From assembly GCA_964611345.1 (NCBI GenBank), contig CAZSYU010000011.1:1-64000 (forward strand): a stretch of 64,000 nt of DNA, read 5' to 3'. The DNA is from JALZVT01 sp964611345 (lineage in GTDB: Bacteria > Pseudomonadota > Gammaproteobacteria > Pseudomonadales > Azotimanducaceae). Under the pieces are notes generated by a model. It did no database searches. It saw only the letters and a list, made by a program, of their open reading frames with translations, and was not told the DNA's origin. Made by a program: the position numbers and the translations under genes. Positions 26,980 through 35,053 of the stretch are shown one piece after another; the stretch's first letter is position 1; each line of letters begins with the position of its first letter.

Positions 26980-27886
26980 TTAGTTCTCGAGCAGCTGAAA
27001 CTCTACGCGGCGATTCTGCTCACGTCCTTCAGCCGTTCGGTTGCTGGTAATTGGCATCTGTTCACCCATGCCCGCCACCTCCATTTGGTTGCTCGGCACA
27101 TCTTTGCTTGCCAGATAGTCGGCACAGGCCTGTGCGCGGGCATAAGAGAGTTTCACGTTTTTGTCCGCGTCACCCTGGGAGTCTGTGTGCCCGATGATGC
27201 CCAGACGCCGGTTTGGGTTGGCCTTCATCGCAGCGGCGACCCTGTCCAGAATCGCTTTGGATTCGTCCGTGAGTTTGGTGCTGGCGGTGAAAAAGGTCAC
27301 TTTGTCAGTGGCTTCGTCGATCGCAGCGACCATTTCCTGGGTCGGTTTTTGCCGTGCTTCGGCGGGTTCTGGCGCAGGTTCTGGCGCAGGTNNNNNNNNN
27401 NNNNNNNNNNNNNNNNNNNNNNNNNNNNNNNNNNNNNNNNNNNNNNNNNNNNNNNNNNNNNNNNNNNNNNNNNNNNNNNNNNNNNNNNNNNTCTGGTTCT
27501 GGTGCAGGTTCTGGCTCAGGGAGGGGCTCAGGTTCAACAGGTTCAAACACAACCGGTGCGCTGAGCTCAGCTTCGGGTTGGGCAACCTGGGGTACAGGAT
27601 CTAGTGACGCTTCCGCAACAGCAGGGGTTGCTGCTAGTGCAGCGGCTTGTGCAGTTGCCTGTGGCCGGCGTTCTCGTGATTCCCGAACGACGGGAGCAGG
27701 AGCAGCGTCTTGCCGCCCAACTACCGGAGCGATCACCTGTTCTGGTGCAGCGGACGCTACACCCGTTGCAACGTCTTCTGGCGCCATAAGCCATGCACCC
27801 AGACCGACAAAAAATGCCAAAACGATCGCGGCCGTGGTGAGCAACATCGCCTCGTCGTCTTCTCGTTCCTCATGTCGCTCTAGCAT
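26980..27886 (-). CDS. OmpA-family protein with Pro-Glu-Pro-Ala linker (broken by an assembly gap)
   Basis: A single gene split by the N run. N-terminal part (27886 down): basic start, one membrane helix at about residues 14-34, then a long Ala/Pro/Val/Glu-rich linker ending in a P-E-P-A-P-E-P repeat. C-terminal part: OmpA-like peptidoglycan-binding domain with H-T-D-S-Q-G, L-S-Y-A-R-A, G-M-G-E and N-R-R-V-E-F at the end. Frames on the two sides do not match across the N run, so the true missing length is not equal to the number of Ns. The protein is probably anchored in the inner membrane and ties it to the wall, like MotB or Pal-type linkers. It is divergent from the CmpX-like gene. Confidence 0.8.
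27393..27491. other. Assembly gap (N run) inside the Pro-Glu-Pro-Ala repeat
   Basis: About 100 Ns flanked on both sides by copies of a 12-bp unit GGTTCTGGCGCA and variants, which encode Ala-Pro-Glu-Pro on the minus strand. The gap most likely hides further copies; true length unknown. Confidence 0.95.
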
Positions 27887-28097
27887 GTGCGTCCCTATGT
27901 CTTGGTGTTCATCACCAGATCAAACTACCACTGGCACGCTATTAAACGAGAGTTAGGAATGTATATTTACAGTAAAACAGAGGGTTCTGGCTTGAAGTCA
28001 AAGTGCTGCTGCTGAATATTGCTCAACAGTAATGGCGTAGTTGGCCGCCCTTTTTACGAATTGCCCGGCAAGTGTCCGGGACGATAGGAGTCTTGTT

Positions 28098-29270
28098 ATG
28101 CAAGGAATTTCAGATTCAATAGGAGGCTTTTTCGGTGGTTCTGTGCCGCCTGGCCTCATTAACGCGCTTATTGGCCTCGGCATTCTTGTCATTGGTCTTA
28201 TTGTGGTGCGTTTTATAACTGCCATATTCCGGCGCATTATTTCCGGTGTAGGCTTTCTCAAAAAAACCAACGCCGACGGCAGCACAACCAGTTTCGTGGA
28301 TCCTATTGTTTCGTTGGTGAAGGCAATACTGACTATTTTTGTATTGATGGCTGTGTTGCAGCATTTTGGCCTCACAGATGTGCTTGAACCGCTGAAAGAT
28401 CTTGCCAACAAATTCCTCAGTGCGATTCCAAATATTATCGGTGCGGGTGTTATTGGTTATGCGGGCTGGGTTATCGCCAGCATCGTCTCGCAGCTTGTTG
28501 GTGCAGGACTCACCAAGGTTGATGACCAGATTGCGGCTCGTACTGGCAGCGCGGACATCAAGGTATCCGGCTTTGGCAGCGCATTCATTTTTGGTGGCGT
28601 TTTGCTTCCCATAGTGGTTGCGGCGCTCGGAGTGCTCAACATACCCGCTATCTCTGAGCCGGCATCGGCGATGATCAACAAGCTGATGGCGGCAGTGCCG
28701 AACATAGTGGGCGCTGCGATCATTGTGTTGGTTGCTTATTTTGTGGCCAAGTTTGTCGTGTACATGCTCACCGGCCTGCTCGATGGCATGAACTTCAACA
28801 GTTTTCCCGCAAAGATCGGCGCGCAATCGCTGTTTTCGCCAACCTTCACTCCAACGAACCTTGTTGGTGGCGGTGTGATGTTCTTTTCGATGCTGACTGC
28901 GATTACCGCGGCGGTAGACACACTTGGGATCGACATCATTTCGACAATTTTCGCCAAAGTGCTTGAGTTTGGTGGCGGCATACTGATGGGCGGTATCATC
29001 CTGTTGATTGGTAACTTCCTCAGTCAAATCGCCTATACGAAACTGAGTGCGTCAGGCAGCGCAGGCTTTGCCAACATCGCACGGTTCGCCATCATTGGAT
29101 TGGTGATTGCGATGGGCTTGAAGGCAATGGGCCTGGCCGACAACATCGTCAACCTGGCGTTTGGTCTCACACTGGGCAGCGTTGCCGTTGCAGGTGCCTT
29201 GGCCTTTGGTCTTGGTGGTCGCGATGCGGCGAAGCGAGTGGCCGATAACTGGGCTGGCCGTATTCGCTAA
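28098..29270 (+). CDS. CmpX-like mechanosensitive-channel-related membrane protein
   Basis: Polytopic inner-membrane protein of 390 residues. ATG 28098 has TAGGAG 7 bases upstream; a longer reading from 28041 is less likely. It shows repeated pairs of long hydrophobic segments, with duplicated P-N-I-I-G-A-G-V-I-G-Y and P-N-I-V-G-A-A-I-I segments, the 'conserved TM helix' pattern of the MscS-related CmpX group. It lacks the canonical MscS beta-domain at the end. CmpX of Pseudomonas affects envelope stress and sits near sigX and oprF; an OmpA-family gene sits divergently here too. Role at low osmolarity or envelope stress is inferred. Its stop codon abuts the dusC stop without a gap. Confidence 0.83.
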   Translation: MQGISDSIGGFFGGSVPPGLINALIGLGILVIGLIVVRFITAIFRRIISGVGFLKKTNADGSTTSFVDPIVSLVKAILTIFVLMAVLQHFGLTDVLEPLKDLANKFLSAIPNIIGAGVIGYAGWVIASIVSQLVGAGLTKVDDQIAARTGSADIKVSGFGSAFIFGGVLLPIVVAALGVLNIPAISEPASAMINKLMAAVPNIVGAAIIVLVAYFVAKFVVYMLTGLLDGMNFNSFPAKIGAQSLFSPTFTPTNLVGGGVMFFSMLTAITAAVDTLGIDIISTIFAKVLEFGGGILMGGIILLIGNFLSQIAYTKLSASGSAGFANIARFAIIGLVIAMGLKAMGLADNIVNLAFGLTLGSVAVAGALAFGLGGRDAAKRVADNWAGRIR

Positions 29271-30305
29271 CTAGCGCATCGACCTCGAGCCACGGCTACC
29301 GTGGCTCATGTATTCGAGCGAATGGTGCTCGGGAAAAACACTGGCGAATTCTTCGGGTTGTTTGTATCGCTTAACCCGTTCAAAGAACACACGAGCCTCA
29401 CTGTAGTGCAGCTGTAAATAGTGCAGCCACTGTTTCAGCCGATTGCCAAGGAAGCGCCGGGGGTATTGGTCTTTCGTGGCGATGTAGAGCTGCTGCAACA
29501 TGGGGAGAATGTCCTCCCAATGCAGAGGGGAATAGGTCTCGTTTGCTGCCGCCGCCTTTATTTGCAGGGCAAGGTCAGGACAGGCAATAAGGCCTCGGCC
29601 CAACATGAAATCATTGCTCCCGGTTTCCTCCTTGCAGCGCTGCCAGTCGCTGACTGACCATATTTCTCCGTTGGCAATCACCGGTATGTCGAGTGCTGCG
29701 TTTATTTTGCCAATGTATGACCAGTAGGCCGGGGGTTTGTAGCCATCGGCTTTGGAGCGGGCATGGACGCAGAGCTCGGTTGCCCCGGCTTCTGCAATCG
29801 CCAGGGCGTTGTCCATGTACAGGCTGCGATCTTCAAACCCGAGCCGAATTTTGGCCGTTACCGGAACCTCTGCTGGCACAGCGTTGCGGACGCTCGCCAC
29901 GATCTCGCCCACCAGGCGGGGTTGTTTTAACAGAATGGAGCCGCCGCGACTTTTGTTAACGGTTTTGGCCGGACAGCCAAAATTGAGGTCGATGGCGCTA
30001 GCGCCAAGGCGAGCCGCTGTTAGCGCGCTCTCGGCCAGCGTTGCCGGGTTGCTACCCAGGAGTTGTACGCGGATCGGGACACCGTTTGCATGCGCTTTGG
30101 TTGGATTCAAGCCAGAGGTGCCTGGCTCAGCGAAGGCGCACTGGCCCAGCTCCGGGCACTCTCGCAGCAGGGTGCTCTTGCTAACCGGCATGTCATTGAC
30201 CCGCACAAACTCGCTGACAAACACATCGATGCCACCGATATGGCTGTAGATTGAGCGAAAGTGGTGATCGACAACACTTTCCATTGGAGCAAGAAACAGA
30301 CGCAT
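29271..30305 (-). CDS. dusC: tRNA-dihydrouridine(16) synthase
   Basis: FMN enzyme that reduces uridine in the tRNA D-loop. The 344-residue protein has F-L-A-P-M-E-S-V-V-D at the N-terminus, catalytic Cys 111 in N-F-G-C-P-A-K-T-V-N and I-A-N-G-E-I. The F-V-R-V segment near residue 33 and the divergent C-terminal domain point to DusC among the three Dus types. The stop codon at 29271-29273 directly abuts the stop of the convergent CmpX-like gene. Confidence 0.9.
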   Translation of the reverse strand: MRLFLAPMESVVDHHFRSIYSHIGGIDVFVSEFVRVNDMPVSKSTLLRECPELGQCAFAEPGTSGLNPTKAHANGVPIRVQLLGSNPATLAESALTAARLGASAIDLNFGCPAKTVNKSRGGSILLKQPRLVGEIVASVRNAVPAEVPVTAKIRLGFEDRSLYMDNALAIAEAGATELCVHARSKADGYKPPAYWSYIGKINAALDIPVIANGEIWSVSDWQRCKEETGSNDFMLGRGLIACPDLALQIKAAAANETYSPLHWEDILPMLQQLYIATKDQYPRRFLGNRLKQWLHYLQLHYSEARVFFERVKRYKQPEEFASVFPEHHSLEYMSHGSRGSRSMR

Positions 30306-30439
30306 GGTTGCTAATTATTGTTGGTAATTGTGGCTGATGTTTTTTACCGGGATCCGGCTAATCGGTTGCGGAGTGCATGTGTTGGCCCCGCAGAGCTATC
30401 GGAGTACAGTTTTAGCACTTTATACTGTTGACTCTGCCT

Positions 30440-31015
30440 ATGAAAACAGACCTCTTCCTCCGGTTAAGCCGCCTATGTGGCGTTGGCCTGACGGCGCTGC
30501 TTTGTGCCTGTTCCGCAGAGAACGCGGCAAGCGTGCGGCAGAATGTCCAGACGGCTGAGGCGCTGATTGATGCCTTTTATTCCTTTGACCCCAATCAGCT
30601 CGCGCCACTGTTGGTCGCAGCACCCGATTCTGCGGATGGACTGATGTTCTATCAGGGTTGGGCAGAGGGAGGTAACTACAAAATCCTTGAACGTAAAGCG
30701 TGCGTGGCGAAAGCTGAGCAAACGGTGGTTTGCGCGATTACCGTGGACGACGACCCTATGCTCGCGTTGGGTATTGACTACAAGGTAACTGACACCTTTA
30801 CCCTCTCGTTTGAAGACGGTGTGCTCACCGCAGTAAAAAACTCCTCGGACGATCAGCCGATATATTATGAGGCGTACGAATGGGTGGTTGCTAACAAGCC
30901 AGAAGTAATGAGTGGACCCTGTCAGGGGTTTTTTAAGGATGGGCCAACGCCTGGTGACTGCGCAAGAGCAATGACAGCGGGCTACAGGGAGTTTGCGGAG
31001 CAGCTTAATGAGTGA
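30440..31015 (+). CDS. Hypothetical lipoprotein
   Basis: 191-residue predicted lipoprotein with lipobox L-C-A-C (about residues 20-23). I prefer ATG 30440; a TTG at 30428 would add four residues. The mature part begins with helical Q-T-A-E-A-L-I-D-A-F-Y and has an alternating beta pattern with K-A-C-V-A-K-A and V-C-A-I-T-V, plus two Cys near the end (P-C-Q-G-F-F, D-C-A-R-A) that may form disulphides. The layout is reminiscent of small NTF2/SnoaL-like cup folds but I cannot confirm it. It overlaps the next gene by 8 bp, so they are coupled. Confidence 0.75.
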   Translation: MKTDLFLRLSRLCGVGLTALLCACSAENAASVRQNVQTAEALIDAFYSFDPNQLAPLLVAAPDSADGLMFYQGWAEGGNYKILERKACVAKAEQTVVCAITVDDDPMLALGIDYKVTDTFTLSFEDGVLTAVKNSSDDQPIYYEAYEWVVANKPEVMSGPCQGFFKDGPTPGDCARAMTAGYREFAEQLNE

Positions 31016-31901
31016 ACAGACACGCTACTTTTTATGGTCGTTACCGCAACCACTCATCGTGTTTGGCACGATGCTGCTGACTGCAAGCGCGGCCGTACAC
31101 CAGTGGTTAGATCCTATGATTCTGCTAGGGTTTATTCTGATAGCGCAGTTTCCTCTGGTGATGCTGGCGGAGCGATGGTTTGCCAAGCGTAAAGATTGGC
31201 TGCTCGACAAGGCTGAGTTTGCCGAAGACGCGTTTTGGGTGCTGGGCACTTACGTGATTTGGGTGCCCCTGTACCAGGTCTATTATGACGCGCCCATAGC
31301 GGCCGCAATGGCACGACTGCGTGAGAGCATCGGATTGTCCTTCGCGCTTGAGGCGAGCACGGTTGTTGGGCTGTTTGTGATGGCGCTTATCGCTTCCTTT
31401 GCTGCCGAGTTTATCGGTTACTGGGCGCATCGCTTGCAGCATCGATTTATTCTGTTTTGGCGTATCCATGCCACGCACCATCACATCACCAAAATGAGTA
31501 TTGCGCGGGCCGATCGAACGCATCCACTGGAGTTTCTCGGCTTGAATCTTGGTGGCGCGGTGATGCTCGCGTTGCTCGGAGCGGCACCAGATGTGGTGGC
31601 GGTGGCGTTGGTGTTTCGTATGACGGCGGCGCACTTAAACCATGCCAATCTGCCACTCACCTCCGGGCTTTACGGCTGGTTATTCACAACAGCCGAGTGG
31701 CATCAATTGCATCATTCTTGTAACAAAAGCGAGAGCGATACAAATTTTGGCTGTACTGTCATTCTTTGGGATCGGCTGTTTGGTACCTTTTCGGGCACTA
31801 CCAGCGTCGCTCGGCTCGGTAACGGGACAGGTCAGCCGCTGTCGCTGCTCACCCAGTTGAGTATCCCGTTTCGCTCCAACGCTACGCTACGGAGCCTTTA
31901 A
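31008..31901 (+). CDS. Fatty acid hydroxylase / sterol desaturase superfamily protein
   Basis: Membrane-bound di-iron enzyme of 297 residues with four or more membrane helices and the His clusters H-R-L-Q-H-R, H-A-T-H-H-H and H-Q-L-H-H-S, matching the eight-His pattern of the superfamily. Start ATG 31008 is preceded by GGAG at 7 bases and overlaps the lipoprotein gene by 8 bp. It could hydroxylate or desaturate a lipid, sterol or alkyl substrate. Another member is at 37251. In this operon it sits before a CYP153 gene, suggesting joint oxidation of a hydrophobic substrate; that is inference. Confidence 0.88.
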   Translation: MSEQTRYFLWSLPQPLIVFGTMLLTASAAVHQWLDPMILLGFILIAQFPLVMLAERWFAKRKDWLLDKAEFAEDAFWVLGTYVIWVPLYQVYYDAPIAAAMARLRESIGLSFALEASTVVGLFVMALIASFAAEFIGYWAHRLQHRFILFWRIHATHHHITKMSIARADRTHPLEFLGLNLGGAVMLALLGAAPDVVAVALVFRMTAAHLNHANLPLTSGLYGWLFTTAEWHQLHHSCNKSESDTNFGCTVILWDRLFGTFSGTTSVARLGNGTGQPLSLLTQLSIPFRSNATLRSL

Positions 31902-31975
31902 ACTCGGTCGATACTGATTCATGGTAAGGTTGAGGGCTGATGTTTTGAGCTATATCAACCGGAGTTCCTCGATAA

Positions 31976-33301
31976 ATGAGCCAGTCCAATACGCGCTTGA
32001 AAGATGACCGAGACATGTCCGCCGCGGAAGCCATGCCCGGCGCAGGGGGAGCCAGTCTGCGAGGTGAAATGCCATCCGCCTACGACGTGCCGCTGGAAGA
32101 CCTGCTGCCCATAAACCCGCGATTGTTTAGTGAAAATCGCTGGCTCGAATGTTTTGAGCGTCTGCGTGCTGAAGACCCCGTGCACTTTAACGAAACGGAC
32201 ATTGCAGGGCGCTTTTGGTCGCTCACCAAATACGAGCACATAAAAAAGGTAGACCCCGATTGGCAGAACTTCAGTTCCGCTCAGGGAATCACGCTTGGAT
32301 TTCCGGTGGGCACACAGCTACCAGAAGGCATGCTTAACTTGTCCACCTTTATTGCCATGGACCCGCCGGTGCATGATGTGCAGCGCAAAACGGTTAGTGG
32401 GTCTGTGGCTCCGGCGAACCTTGCCAACATGGAAGCGCTGATTCGGCAGCGTACCTGTGGTGTGCTTGATGCGTTGCCTGAAGGGGAATCGTTCGATTGG
32501 GTTGAAACCGTATCGATCGAACTTACTACGATGATGCTTGCAACTTTGTTTGATTTCCCATTTGAAGACAGGCGCAAGCTAACTCGTTGGTCAGACGTTA
32601 CCTTTGCAGTGCCACAGCCCGGTGGCATCGTTGAGTCCGTCGAGCAACGTCGCGAAGAATTGCTTGAATGCTTACATTACTTTCTACGCCTGAAAAAAGA
32701 GCGGATAGAAAACCCTGGCAGCGACCTGGTGTCGATGCTGGCACACGGCGAAGACACCAAAGACATGCCCGATATGCAATTTCTGGGTAATCTGCTCTTG
32801 TTGATTGTTGGAGGTAACGACACTACCCGCAACACCATGTCTGGCAGTGTGTATGGTTTGAATAAATTCCCGGACCAGTTCGAAAAGCTGGCGGCCAACC
32901 CAACTCTGATACCGAAAATGGTGGCTGAAATAATCCGCTGGCAAACGCCATTGGCCTATATGCGTCGAACGGCCACCCGTGACATCGAAGTCGGCGGCAA
33001 GCTGATCAAGAAAGACGATCAGGTACTCATGTGGTACGCCTCTGGCAACCGTGACGCGGACGTATTCACAAACCCCAACGATATAGATATTGAGCGACCC
33101 AATGCACGGCGACACCTGTCGTTTGGTTTTGGTCTGCATCGTTGCATGGGGAATCGGCTGGCCGAACTGCAGTTGAAAATACTCTGGGAGGAGCTGCTGG
33201 CACGGTTTGAGAAAATCGAAGTACTGGCTGAGCCGGAGCGTACCTTCTCTTCTTTTGTTAATGGTTACACACACATGCCCGTTAAAGTTACACGCAAGTA
33301 G
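31976..33301 (+). CDS. Cytochrome P450, CYP153-like
   Basis: Heme-thiolate monooxygenase of 441 residues. Heme-binding motif F-G-F-G-L-H-R-C-M-G puts the proximal Cys at about residue 390; the I-helix has G-G-N-D-T-T-R-N and the ExxR motif is in E-I-I-R-W. The segment I-I-R-W-Q-T-P-L-A-Y-M-R-R and the R-C-M-G-N-R-L-A-E-L-Q end are characteristic of CYP153 terminal alkane/fatty-acid hydroxylases. No redox partner (ferredoxin, reductase) is next to it. It likely hydroxylates the terminal methyl of an alkane, alkyl chain or terpenoid. Followed after 12 bp by the amidohydrolase. Confidence 0.9.
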   Translation: MSQSNTRLKDDRDMSAAEAMPGAGGASLRGEMPSAYDVPLEDLLPINPRLFSENRWLECFERLRAEDPVHFNETDIAGRFWSLTKYEHIKKVDPDWQNFSSAQGITLGFPVGTQLPEGMLNLSTFIAMDPPVHDVQRKTVSGSVAPANLANMEALIRQRTCGVLDALPEGESFDWVETVSIELTTMMLATLFDFPFEDRRKLTRWSDVTFAVPQPGGIVESVEQRREELLECLHYFLRLKKERIENPGSDLVSMLAHGEDTKDMPDMQFLGNLLLLIVGGNDTTRNTMSGSVYGLNKFPDQFEKLAANPTLIPKMVAEIIRWQTPLAYMRRTATRDIEVGGKLIKKDDQVLMWYASGNRDADVFTNPNDIDIERPNARRHLSFGFGLHRCMGNRLAELQLKILWEELLARFEKIEVLAEPERTFSSFVNGYTHMPVKVTRK

Positions 33302-33313
33302 GGGGTTCCTCGC

Positions 33314-35029
33314 ATGCAACACGACCTTATTATTCGTAACGGTCAGCTCATAGATGGCACGGGTGCGCCGCGCATTACTGCAGACATTGCGGTTGTTGAT
33401 GGCAAAATTTCGGCTCTCGGTCGTGACTTGCAGGTTACGGCGAAAACCGAAATAGACGCCACCGGCATGATCGTTACGCCTGGTTTTGTTGATGTACATA
33501 CTCACTACGACGGCCAGGCAACCTGGGCCAGTCAGCTCAATCCTTCCTCAAGTCTGGGTGCTACAACAGTGGTAATGGGCAACTGTGGTGTTGGCTTTGC
33601 GCCTTGTCGGCCTGAAGATCGTGATGTACTGGTTAAGCTGATGGAAGGTGTGGAAGAGATACCCGAGTCGGCGATGCACGAGGGGCTGCCCTGGAGCTGG
33701 GAGACCTTTCCAGAGTTTCTAGATTGTATAGACGCTCGGCCGCACGATATTGATTTGGCGGCACTGGTACCGCACGGCCCGCTGCGTGTGTATGTGATGG
33801 GTGAGCGCGGGGTTAACCGCGAGACCGCGACCGAAGACGACATCGCCCAAATGAAGACTTTGCTGGAAGAAAGTGTTGCGGCCGGTGGTGTAGGGTTTTC
33901 TACCTCACGAACGCTGGTCCACCGTTCCAGTACCGGCGACTTTGTGCCGACCTATCAGGCCGTTAGCAGCGAGCTAAAAGGCGTCGCGCAGGCGCTGTCC
34001 GGCGAGCAGGGGCATGTTTTCCAGTTTATTGCTGACTGGGAAGATGCGGCTGACGAGTTCAGTATTTTGAGTGATACCTCTGCGAGCACGGGCGCCAAGG
34101 GTACCTTTACCTTGCTGGATATTGGGACGACGCCTGGCCTGTGGCGTGAACATCTCACCCGTATTGAACAAGCACAGGCCCAGGGTCTGGATATTCGCGG
34201 TCAGGTGTTGTCTCGCCCTGTCGGTATCATGATGGGGCACCCGGCTTCTATGAGTCCGTTTTATGCGCGGCCTAGTTTCACGGCGCTCAATGACTTGCCC
34301 TGGGATGAAAAAATAGCCGCGCTGAAAGATCCCGCGACTAAAGCAAAGATATTGTCAGAGGCCAACGTTAGCCCACATGTGTTTGTGAAAATTGTGGGTA
34401 CCAAGTACGACGGCATGTACCCGTTGGAAGATCCTATTGAGTACTTGCCCAGCCCCGAGCAATCTGTTGCCAGTCGGGCCAAAGCAGAGAACAGAGACCC
34501 GGAGGAATGGCTGTATGACTATTTCCTGACCAACAACGGCAACGCACTTATCTACAATCCGGTGGCCAACTTTTCGCAGCACATTCCAGAACTCCTGGAG
34601 CATCCCAACACCGTGGTCGCCCTTGGTGATGGGGGCGCGCACGTTGGGTCTATCTGCGACGCCAGCTCTAACCTGTATATGTTGTGTAAATGGGTGCGCG
34701 AAGAAGGCAAGTTTGACCTCGAGCAGGGCATTCACATGCTCACGCGCCAGCCGGCCGAACTCTATTCACTCAATGATCGTGGTGTGTTGGCTGAAGGTAT
34801 GAAGGCCGACATCAATATCATCGATTTTGACAATCTGCAGTTGCATACGCCCCACATCGTGCAAGACCTGCCAGCCGGTGGAAAACGCTTCTTACAGCGT
34901 GCAGATGGCATCAAGACCACCATAGTTTCTGGTGAGGTAATCTACGTCGATGGCGAACCCACTGGTGCGCTGCCCGGCAAACTGGTACGCGGCCGGCAGC
35001 CAGACCCCCGGCCGCAGGCCGAGGGCTGA
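33314..35029 (+). CDS. Amidohydrolase, N-acyl-D-amino-acid-deacylase-like
   Basis: Metal-dependent hydrolase of 571 residues with the urease-superfamily layout: D-L-I-I-R-N-G-Q-L-I-D-G-T-G at the N-terminus, V-T-P-G-F-V-D-V-H-T-H-Y-D near residues 53-66 with the H-x-H metal ligands, and D-G-G-A-H-V late on. This is typical of D-aminoacylases and related deacylases, which remove N-acyl groups. Length is a little above the usual 480-540. The ORF follows CYP153 by 12 bp, so they are cotranscribed; how it connects to alkane oxidation is unclear. Confidence 0.85.
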   Translation: MQHDLIIRNGQLIDGTGAPRITADIAVVDGKISALGRDLQVTAKTEIDATGMIVTPGFVDVHTHYDGQATWASQLNPSSSLGATTVVMGNCGVGFAPCRPEDRDVLVKLMEGVEEIPESAMHEGLPWSWETFPEFLDCIDARPHDIDLAALVPHGPLRVYVMGERGVNRETATEDDIAQMKTLLEESVAAGGVGFSTSRTLVHRSSTGDFVPTYQAVSSELKGVAQALSGEQGHVFQFIADWEDAADEFSILSDTSASTGAKGTFTLLDIGTTPGLWREHLTRIEQAQAQGLDIRGQVLSRPVGIMMGHPASMSPFYARPSFTALNDLPWDEKIAALKDPATKAKILSEANVSPHVFVKIVGTKYDGMYPLEDPIEYLPSPEQSVASRAKAENRDPEEWLYDYFLTNNGNALIYNPVANFSQHIPELLEHPNTVVALGDGGAHVGSICDASSNLYMLCKWVREEGKFDLEQGIHMLTRQPAELYSLNDRGVLAEGMKADINIIDFDNLQLHTPHIVQDLPAGGKRFLQRADGIKTTIVSGEVIYVDGEPTGALPGKLVRGRQPDPRPQAEG

Positions 35030-35053
35030 GAAACGCGCTCTGTTAAACGCGTT

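Noticed and set aside
28116..29027. A 303-codon leftward open frame opposite the CmpX-like gene
   Set aside because: It is an antisense shadow with His/Asn-rich composition unlike a real protein.
32684..33505. A 273-codon leftward open frame opposite the P450/amidohydrolase junction
   Set aside because: Antisense to two well-supported genes, with no recognisable domain.
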